Shown here: one piece after another, positions 8,712 to 15,000 of the stretch
Layout of the letters: each line of letters starts with the position of its first letter
Position numbering within the stretch: the first letter of the stretch is position 1
Assembly (NCBI GenBank): GCA_002104895.1
Contig: MCFG01000113.1
Coordinates: 1 to 15,000 of the forward strand
Source: Anaeromyces robustus
Lineage: Eukaryota > Neocallimastigomycota > Neocallimastigomycetes > Neocallimastigales > Neocallimastigaceae
DNA: 15,000 nucleotides
Reading direction: 5' to 3'
Notes under the pieces: model-generated
What the model was told of the DNA's origin: nothing
Databases searched by the model: none
Seen by the model: the letters and a program-made list of their open reading frames with translations, nothing else
Program-made: the position numbers and the translations under genes

Positions 8712-9158
8712 ATATAATATTTAGTCATATATTAACTTTATTAAATATTATAAAATAAATTAAAAAAATGAATAATACAATATTACAATATTTAGTCATA
8801 TATTAAATTAATTAGAATAATACAATATTTAGTCATATATTATAAATTAATTAAAATAATACAATATTTAGTCATATATTAAAAGAAAGGAGACAAAATT
8901 TAAAAAAAAAATATAAATGTTTATATATGAAAAAAATTGAATAAATAGAATATAATATTTATAATAAATACAATATAATATTTATTATAATACAATATAA
9001 TATTTATAATAAATACAATATAATATTTATAATAATACAATATAATATTTATTATAATACAATATAATATTTATAATAATACAATATTTAGTCATATATT
9101 AATTTAATTAAATATAATTAAATATATTAAAAATAATACAATATTTAGTCATATTTTA
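8712..9158. repeat. Interspersed 20-bp repeat, six copies, core TTAGTCA
   Basis: The sequence CAATATTTAGTCATATATTA is found at 8786-8805, 8823-8842, 8862-8881 and 9082-9101 (perfect), at 9139-9158 (one mismatch) and at about 8715-8734 (first base differs). Spacings are irregular (71, 37, 39, 220 and 57 bp). The core TTAGTCA is the reverse of TGACTAA, an AP-1/Gcn4/Yap-type bZIP site. The array starts about 220 bp upstream of the deacetylase ATG, within promoter range. Regulatory use is inference; it may be only a minisatellite. Confidence 0.85.
8949..9082. repeat. Minisatellite, six tandem units of 22-23 bp
   Basis: The units AATATAATATTTATAATAA(A)TAC run head to tail from 8949, 8972, 8994, 9017, 9039 and 9061. 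They alternate mainly by TATAATAA versus TTATAATA and by one extra A. The core AATATAATATT is nearly palindromic. The block sits between the fourth and fifth copies of the TTAGTCA repeat, and its last unit runs directly into copy five. Confidence 0.9.
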
Positions 9159-10647
9159 ACAATATGTTTTATTATTAATAGAACACAAAGTTAATTTATT
9201 ATCTTTGAGTAATCTTTTATGTAATGTATTTAATAATAATTTACATATATTCATATGATATATATCACATGGTATCATATCCCACAATTTGTTATTCATT
9301 TATTTTATGTTTATATTTACATTACTATAAACAATAAATATTATTTATATCATGAAATATATTAAATCATGAAATATATATTAAACTTCTAATAAAATTT
9401 ATTAATATTTAATAAAATTAATGATAAAAATCATTCTTCTTTATCTTTTATCTGTAAACACTAAACGGCATTCAATTCATAGATTATTGTTTTTCTTGTT
9501 AAAAATTAAATAATGTTTTTTCAAATTTTTATATTTAATAAGGTTTTAATTTAAAAATAATATTAATTAATTAATTAATTAATTATTATCTTCTAACGTA
9601 CGTAACATAATGTATTAAAAATGGTGTATGTCTAATATGTCTAACTATTAATTATTGTTTTTTATATTTTATAAATTCTTGTTTTTAATATTTAATTTTA
9701 TTAAAATACCCTTTTTAACTTTTTAAAAATTTCTCAGTTTCAATTTCATCACTTTTTTTTATTTACAAAATCTTTATACTAATTGTGGCTTGTATCAATA
9801 TTATGAAATTTATTAGAATAATGATATTGTATATTTAAATATTTTGACATTAATTAAATTTAATTTATTTTTATACTTCAATAAATTAAATTACTTGACA
9901 TTAACAAATTAAATTAAATTCTGAAATAAAACGAATATAAAAACTTAATTTAATAATATAATTTAATAAATTGTAAATGTAATAAATTAATGTATTCCTT
10001 TACAGTTTTTATAGCAAATCATGAAATCTAAATTACATATTTTATTGTTCAATCATTATTAAGTATTTATATAAACAAATAAACTTTATTATGAGTAAAT
10101 TAATATAAAAGTTTTTATTTATATTATTCCTCATCTGGGAATATCTATTGCAAGATAGTTGAGATATAAAGAGATATTCTTACAATTGACCATTAATTAG
10201 AATATGTAAACAAAAGAATAATTAATAAATAAAATGTACCAAAAAGTTCCTTAATAAATAAATAAATAAATAAATTGTGTTATATCAAATTCCTTATTTT
10301 CTAAAATAAAATTTTTTATTTTTATTTAGTATTATTATGCTTGATGAATTAAACACAACGATTATAGGCTAATATGTTAATTTATTAATATAAATAAATC
10401 TTTAACAAAATATTTAACTTTTTAATAATTAATAAAAAGACTTTATTTCTAAAAAGACTTTATTTCTAAATGATTAATACTTTTTTTAAAAAATTTTCTA
10501 TTAATAATTAATTAAATTAAAATTATTATTATAAAATAATATTAATTACTTATACAGTTTATTTAATTAAATATATATAATTTTATTATAAAACTATAAA
10601 AACTATACTAATAATTTTTAATAATACCAGATAAAATAGTATAAAAC
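9159..10647. other. A+T-rich intergenic DNA, no gene seen
   Basis: No coding or RNA gene is supported over about 1.5 kb. Small items seen: an 8-bp hairpin ATATGATA/TATCATAT (9253-9280), a (TTAA)n run near 9562-9586, a foldback GAATATCT/AGATATTC (10139-10179) with an inner CTAT/ATAG pair, (AAAT)n near 10250-10274, and a perfect tandem pair of the 17-mer AAAAAGACTTTATTTCT (10434-10450, 10451-10467). Confidence 0.6.
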
Positions 10648-10656
10648 TGATAAAAT
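10648..10656. repeat. Left copy of 9-bp direct repeat flanking the foreign island
   Basis: TGATAAAAT, repeated exactly at 11435-11443. It coincides with the left boundary where base composition changes. This is a candidate target-site duplication, but a 9-mer of mostly A and T can recur by chance. Confidence 0.35.
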
Positions 10657-10665
10657 TAACTGAAA

Positions 10666-10797
10666 ATGTGGTCAGTACCAAGTTCTATTACTGCTGGAAC
10701 ACAAATATTGTCAGACGAGCAGATAGGGAATATCACCTTCAAAAGTAGTGGCGCCCAGGTGTTTAGACAGCAAAAGCGAGCTTTTGAATCAACTTAA
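10666..10797 (+). pseudogene. Upstream ORF of the foreign island, overlaps the main frame
   Basis: A 43-codon open frame begins with the first ATG of the island (AAAATGTGG) and ends at TAA 10795-10797. It overlaps the long frame, which is open from 10727, by about 70 bp in the +1 frame. The main frame has no ATG until 10829, so this piece is probably the true N-terminus, cut off by an indel or joined by a +1 frameshift. It could also be a separate short peptide. Its composition matches the island and not the flanks. No family is recognised. Confidence 0.4.
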
Positions 10798-11287
10798 GTC
10801 ACGGCTTGTTAAAATAGCGTCCATTGGAATGACAGATCAGAAAGAGTTGTTTAGACTGGTAAGACGGTTGACAGGTGATGATATAGAGAGAGAAAATATC
10901 TATGGAATAGTCGATTTAGAAATTTTTGATATTGATTCCTTGAGTGATATAATTTCGATGAGGTTAGTAGAAAAAGGTTGTCAGGAAGCTATAAGGGAGT
11001 TGGCAGGTCGTCTCTATTCTCCTTATCCTGAAATAAGAGAAAGGTGTGCAGATTCTGTAAGATATGATGGATGTGTTATCTCTCCTAAAGTACTATACGT
11101 AGTTGGACAGTATCTTGACCAATTGTATGGATACAAGCGGCATCCTGTGTTACTTGGAAATCCAAACTCAATGCTTTATAAGATAAGATCTAAAATTTCA
11201 AAAAGTGAACTTCCTGAGAAGCATTATTTTTCTTGGGCTTTGCAAAATGCTTTGAATGACGAAGAGGCGTTAGCTGTTGCCCCGTGA
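10748..11287 (+). CDS. Unrecognised protein in a foreign-looking island
   Basis: The longest reading is 179 codons from a GTG at 10748. A fungus would not normally start there; the first in-frame ATG is 10829, giving 152 residues. The frame is open from 10727 and ends at TGA 11285-11287. The product is soluble, charged and probably mostly helical, with no signal peptide, membrane segment or metal motif. Notable pieces are LVRRLTGDDIERENIYGI, an acidic/hydrophobic DLEIFDIDSLSDIISM and RLYSPYPEIRERCADSV; the C-terminus is EEALAVAP. I recognise no family. G+C is about 35-40% against 10-15% around it, and codons unusual for the neighbouring genes (TTG, AGG, CGG, GGG) are common. It may be a remnant from a bacterium, mobile element or endogenised virus; nothing in the sequence decides. 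Its frame relation to the 10666-10797 ORF suggests a broken or frameshifted gene. Confidence 0.5.
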   Translation: MAPRCLDSKSELLNQLKSRLVKIASIGMTDQKELFRLVRRLTGDDIERENIYGIVDLEIFDIDSLSDIISMRLVEKGCQEAIRELAGRLYSPYPEIRERCADSVRYDGCVISPKVLYVVGQYLDQLYGYKRHPVLLGNPNSMLYKIRSKISKSELPEKHYFSWALQNALNDEEALAVAP

Positions 11288-11424
11288 TGTTATTGACTAG
11301 TTATTCACTTGTTAATATCAATGATTTGGTGTCCTTGTTTCACAACGTCGAGTGTAATAGTATTGGGTTGTTAGCTTTGTGTTATTACTGTTTTCTTCGC
11401 GGCATACATCAGTGGGAACCTTAA
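11260..11424 (+). pseudogene. Downstream ORF of the foreign island, TGATG overlap
   Basis: This frame is open from 11260 and contains ATG 11287-11289, which shares its A with the preceding TGA stop (TGATG), giving 45 codons to TAA 11422-11424. It lies in the same frame as the 10666-10797 ORF. The product is hydrophobic with several cysteines. It is either a C-terminal part separated by a second frame change, a reinitiation ORF, or chance. No family is recognised. Confidence 0.3.
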
Positions 11425-11434
11425 CCACCTTTCT

Positions 11435-11443
11435 TGATAAAAT
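11435..11443. repeat. Right copy of 9-bp direct repeat flanking the foreign island
   Basis: TGATAAAAT, identical to 10648-10656. It marks the right edge, where G+C falls back to the local low level. There is no poly(A) tail before it, so LINE-type integration of an mRNA is not indicated. Confidence 0.35.
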
Positions 11444-12109
11444 CTAACACTCAATAATCTAAGATTATTTCAATATATTATTTATAGGATTTAATTAATT
11501 ATTAAATTATATAACTAATTCATATAATATAATTTAATTTAAATATATAATTGATTGTATTAATTTTTTTTTTTTTTAGCTTATTCATCGATTGTTTATT
11601 AATCGATTGTTTTGTAATAGTAATTGTTTTTATAAAAAACTTTATTGATTATATAAATATAATATTATGTAATATTACATAATACTTGTTTTAATTTTTA
11701 AAAAAAATTTTTTTTTTGGTACTTTGATTATGTCTATGTTCATTTTTAATTTATTTATTAATTGTTATAGAATAATCTATTTTTTTTTTGTTTTTTTTTG
11801 TTTTTTTTGTTTTTTTTTTTTGTTTTTTTTTTTTTTTGTTTTTTTTGTTTTAATTATTTTTAATTCAAAAAAAAAATTTATTAATTCAAAAAAAAAAAAA
11901 AATTATTATTATTATTATTATTATTAATTTTTCCTTAATATTTTTTGACCGTGATACATTTAATAAGTAAATTAAGAATCTAATAATTTATTTATATTAA
12001 ATTCTTATTTAAGGTCTTCCAATAATTTATTCTTATATATAATAATTTCTTTTTTGTGTAACACTTATAAAATCTTATTCCTAATTAGTTGAAAAATTAA
12101 ATGTCTAAA
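11444..12109. other. Low-complexity intergenic DNA
   Basis: No gene is supported. The region holds T runs broken by single G (11780-11850), A runs and an (ATT)n microsatellite of about eight units (11902-11926). An ATCGATTG pair occurs near 11587-11610. The frame 11724-11927 is a product of this low-complexity sequence. Confidence 0.65.
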
Positions 12110-12593
12110 AGGTTTCAAGCAGAGGTTTAATGAGAAGCTGTTTGAAACCTAAAATTGAAGAGAAGCCTATAACTATAACTCTTAAATTTGTCAAGTTTAT
12201 ACTTTTTTAATTAACAGAAAATTGAGTATATGAACAAAAGTATAAACTATAAATTATTATTATTTACCATTTATAATTTAAATTTGTTTAATATGTCTTA
12301 ATTATTATTAAAGACATATTAAACAATGGAAATCGAATAATAAATAAAATTGGCAATAGTTACTATATGTTAAGTATTTGAGGCGTAGTTACCTAAGCCT
12401 CATAAAATAATATTGAGTAACTGAAGTTCTAATAATATAGGGTGCGGCTCCTCTCTACTATTGAACGGTTTCCTTACCCGTTCATATATTATATTATTAA
12501 TACTTTATATTATTATTACATCAATTCGATGTAATAATAATATCTCCCATATATACACAACAGGTAGTCTACATATGGGAGATAGGCACCTGT
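12110..12593. ncRNA. Cluster of long hairpins, candidate structured RNA or foldback elements
   Basis: Six to eight stems follow one another. H1: 12110-12122/12138-12150 (13 bp, one G-U). H2: 12194-12206/12236-12248 (13 bp). H3: 12284-12299/12311-12326 (16 bp). H4: AGTTACT 12358-12364/12416-12422 enclosing TGAGGC 12379-12384/12397-12402. H5: TAATAATATA 12430-12439/12490-12499 enclosing TGAACGG 12462-12468/12478-12484. H6: 12507-12522/12528-12543 (16 bp, loop AATTC). H7: 12542-12552/12573-12583 (11 bp). ACAGGT in the H7 loop (12560-12565) can pair with ACCTGT 12588-12593. Several stems hold G-C pairs despite the A+T background. No known RNA family was recognised, and the strand is undetermined. 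Gut fungi lack mitochondrial DNA, so a mitochondrial intron in place is unlikely; nested mobile foldbacks are the main alternative. Confidence 0.4.
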
Positions 12594-13180
12594 AGGTTAG
12601 TTATTCTCTTTTGTACTTTGTAAGTTTGATAGTAATAATATACTAAAAAAATAAATAAATTAGATTAAATTATATTTATATTTATTACTCTTTGTGTAAG
12701 GTTATTAACACTTGAATTATATAGTTATATTATTAATATCATTTAAAATAAAATTTATTATTAAAGTAATTATTAAACTGTTACAATTATTATATAAATT
12801 AAATATTGTGTTATTTAAAATTAATATTATTTAACTATTTAATTATAAATTATTATAAAATACTTTACAATCTTGTCATTCAACCTAGCAAAATTAGAAA
12901 TTAAAATCTTAATCCACTTAGGATTATTACAAATTTAAATTTACAATTGAATGAAAAGAATAAAAGAGAAAAGAGAAAAGAGAAAAGGATAGATAAAAAA
13001 TTTTATTATAAGATGTGGATATTAATAAATATATATTATAAGGATTGTAATTAAATTAAAGTATTATATTTATTGAGCAAATATTAATAGTAATATTAAT
13101 AATTGTTGTCATAAAGGTATTACTAAGATATTAATAAAGTATTATAAAATATTATATATTGATAAAATAATTGTTAAAAT
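12594..13180. other. A+T-rich DNA with a possible coding or repeat relic
   Basis: No intact gene is present. A patch at about 12897-13035 resembles 13882-13985 (see the diverged repeat entry). It includes a (GAAAA)n-like purine stretch at 12960-12987. The plus frame 12907-13052 is open for 48 codons and the minus frame 12839-12939 for about 33, but neither is recognisable. Confidence 0.45.
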
Positions 13181-14485
13181 ATTATTAAAATACTATTTAA
13201 ATTATTAAATAATGATAAAATAATAATTGTTAAAAAACATTATTAAAATACTATTTAAATTATTAAATAATGATAAAATAATTGTTAAAAAACATTATTA
13301 AAATACTATTTAAATTATTAAATAATAAAATAATTGTAATAAAGATAATGAATTTATTGTAATATTTTAATAAGATATATTAAAGTTAATTGTATTATAT
13401 AATAGAAATATATATTGATAAAATAGTTAAATAATACTTCAAAATTAAATATAAAAAAAAAAAAAAAAATTTGTTTTATAAAAACTTTTTATTAATAGTT
13501 TTATTTAATTATTAAATCAACATTATTACAAATATTGATAATGTTAATATATTAATAAGCCTTACAAAGTTTATAAAAAATAATGAGAAAAATTAATTCA
13601 AATTTATATATTTCTGAATAATATTTAATTTTTTAATCTTTATTATATATTAATATTTTTTAATTTTTTAATTTTTTTTAATATATTGAATTCATTTTAA
13701 ATATTAATATATTTTGCAAAACTATTTAATAAACTTGTTCATAAAATAATTATTATTATATGTTTTGTTTTGTTTTGATTTTTATGATTTTAATATATTT
13801 TGTAAAATTAATTAATAAAATCAATACACAAAAATAAGTCACTAAATATTATGAGTTTAAGATGCTCTGTTCAAGAAATTTACAACATATCAAAATTTCA
13901 ACCAATTAGGATCATTATTTGAATAGCTATTACACAAAAAAGAAATTTTCATATATAAAATTTGGATATATTATTTAAATGATCCCTAAATATTAATAAA
14001 ATATCATTATAATTAGAAATTATATCTTTTTTAATATAACAATGTTATAAATTTAATGAAAAAGATTAAATTATTATTATTATTATTAATTTATTTTTAA
14101 CTTAATCTTTTAATTATATGTTCTAATTGTCATAAATATTGTTGAAAATATTAAAAAATTGAATTCTTTCCTAAATTATCAATTGATTTTCACAAAAGTT
14201 TAAATTTATGGGTTAAGAAATAATGAATATTTAAGAGAACATTGTATCATTGATGATACAAGAACAGTATATTCTTAAACAATAAATATTATAACTTAAT
14301 ATTAAAATAATTATTACTCGGATTCAATAAATATTAAAAATAAAATAATCTTTTGTAGTTAGATTATTATATTAAGTTAGTATGTAACTAGGTTAATATT
14401 CTTACAAAGATTATAAGAATTTGTAAATTTAATTCATATTTATATTTTTCTAAATCTTATAATTACTAATACATTTAATTATTAC
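12897..14485. repeat. Two diverged copies of a composite repeat, order A-B-A'-B'
   Basis: Segment A (12897-13035) resembles A' (13882-13985): TTAGGAT-ATTA, then AATTTT-TAT-TA-AA-TGGATAT. Segment B (about 13545-13640) resembles B' (about 14392-14485): GTTAATAT, CTTACAAAG-TTATAA, TTAATTCA-ATTTATAT-TTTCT. The order A-B-A'-B' suggests an old tandem duplication of roughly 0.85-1 kb, later lengthened in the first copy by the 55-bp repeats. Alignment was by eye in A+T-rich DNA, so support is modest. No intact gene is seen here. A perfect 9-bp foldback TTGTATCAT/ATGATACAA lies at 14242-14261. Confidence 0.35.
13181..13336. repeat. Tandem repeat of 55-58 bp, three units
   Basis: The units start ATTATTAAAATACTATTTAA at 13181, 13239 and 13294. 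Unit 1 is 58 bp with an extra AAT, unit 2 is 55 bp, and unit 3 is truncated after 43 bp and lacks a TGA. A degenerate partial unit precedes them (about 13150-13180). Confidence 0.9.
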
Positions 14486-14812
14486 AATTTAGTCTTAATA
14501 TATTTATACATGTATAAAATTAAATAAAATATATGAATAAAATAATATTAGTAAAAATTTAATAATAAAAAATTAATATAAAATTATTAATAATTTAAAA
14601 TATAAAGAATTAAAATCTAAGATTTTAGATTTATAATTATATAATTATTTAGTATATCAATAATTAATTATCTATATAGTAATTATTCATATCTATAAAT
14701 TTTATATTATTTTCTGTATGTTTAAATATAGATATAATTGTTATTTCAATTATTTAAGATTTTAAAAGTATTTTTAAATCTTTTAAAAATTTTTAGAATT
14801 CTAAGAAATTAT

Positions 14813-15000
14813 TTATAATAATAAAATAATTAATATATTGTTGTTCTCGAGCAGAGACTTTTCAATGAACATAATATCAAAGCGACACTGAGGAAAATCT
14901 TCAGTATTTGGTGAGTTATCATTATTTTTCTTCAGATTATTTTTATTAATTTTATTAAGGGTTAAATTAAGTTGAATTATATTTATATTTATTTGAATGT
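14813..15000 (-). CDS. Possible 3' end of a gene entering from the right edge
   Basis: On the minus strand a frame is open from the window edge to TAA at 14815-14813, giving 61 codons. The first third is Asn/Ile/Lys-rich low complexity. The middle (14843-14937) is markedly richer in G+C and reads as protein: DNSPNTEDFPQCRFDIMF then IEKSLLENN. The last residues are hydrophobic (ILIILLL). It could be a C-terminal exon with the low-complexity part as an intron (AG acceptors occur at CTGAAG and CCTCAG), or a gene relic. The opposite strand has a GGTGAGT that mimics a splice donor after a short open frame, so strand is not certain. No family is recognised. Confidence 0.33.
   Translation of the reverse strand, partial: IQININIIQLNLTLNKINKNNLKKNNDNSPNTEDFPQCRFDIMFIEKSLLENNNILIILLL

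Noticed and set aside
8712-9158. CRISPR array
   Set aside because: The repeats are 20 bp with irregular A+T-rich spacers of 17-200 bp in a eukaryotic genome and no cas genes. A minisatellite or promoter array fits better.
11724-11927. 67-codon frame in T/G homopolymer DNA
   Set aside because: It encodes runs of F, K and Y from poly(T), poly(A) and (ATT)n and is a composition artefact.
12430-12600. 57-codon plus-strand frame and group I or II intron within the hairpin cluster
   Set aside because: The frame is explained by chance across foldbacks and looks unlike protein. No group I P/Q/R/S core and no group II domain V were found, and GTGCG alone is not enough.
14880-14925. GGTGAGT splice donor on the plus strand
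   Set aside because: It follows only a short open frame with no recognisable product. The minus-strand frame across the same bases is longer and more protein-like.

Overview
The window looks like nuclear DNA of an anaerobic gut fungus (Neocallimastigomycota; Neocallimastix, Piromyces or Anaeromyces type). Three things point there together: extremely A+T-rich intergenic DNA full of homopolymer runs and microsatellites; an intronless pyruvate formate-lyase with an organelle-type N-terminal presequence, as in hydrogenosome-bearing chytrids; and a secreted carbohydrate-active enzyme ending in two fungal dockerin (CBM10-like) modules, the docking part of the fungal cellulosome. Genus and species cannot be told from the sequence.

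Layout. 1-872 is A+T-rich 5' flank; 873-3302 (+) is pyruvate formate-lyase. 3303-4560 is intergenic, with two islets of higher G+C: 3989-4105 (possible solo LTR) and 4307-4441 (possible transposase relic). 4561-5181 (-) encodes a 206-residue secreted cysteine-rich protein of unknown function. 5182-7158 is intergenic, with a duplicated hairpin element (6140-6486) and a two-copy repeat (6931-7120). 7159-8493 (-) encodes a polysaccharide deacetylase with two dockerins. Its upstream DNA (8712-9158) holds a compound repeat array with six copies of TTAGTCA. 9159-10656 has no visible gene. 10657-11434 is a compositionally foreign island holding an unrecognised gene spread over two frames and bounded by a 9-bp direct repeat. 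11560-11940 is low-complexity. 12110-12593 is a dense cluster of long hairpins with a possible pseudoknot. 12594-14812 is repetitive A+T-rich DNA. 14813-15000 (-) may be the 3' end of a gene entering from the right.

Pyruvate formate-lyase and the deacetylase fit one lifestyle: plant polysaccharide is deacetylated and broken down outside the cell by a dockerin-assembled complex, and the sugars are fermented to pyruvate, which PFL splits to formate and acetyl-CoA. The genes are far apart and not an operon. The deacetylase looks like a bacterial enzyme captured by the fungus and fused to dockerins. The items most worth following up are the foreign island, the hairpin cluster, the 6.1-7.1 kb repeats that record hairpin-driven sequence changes, and the TTAGTCA array.
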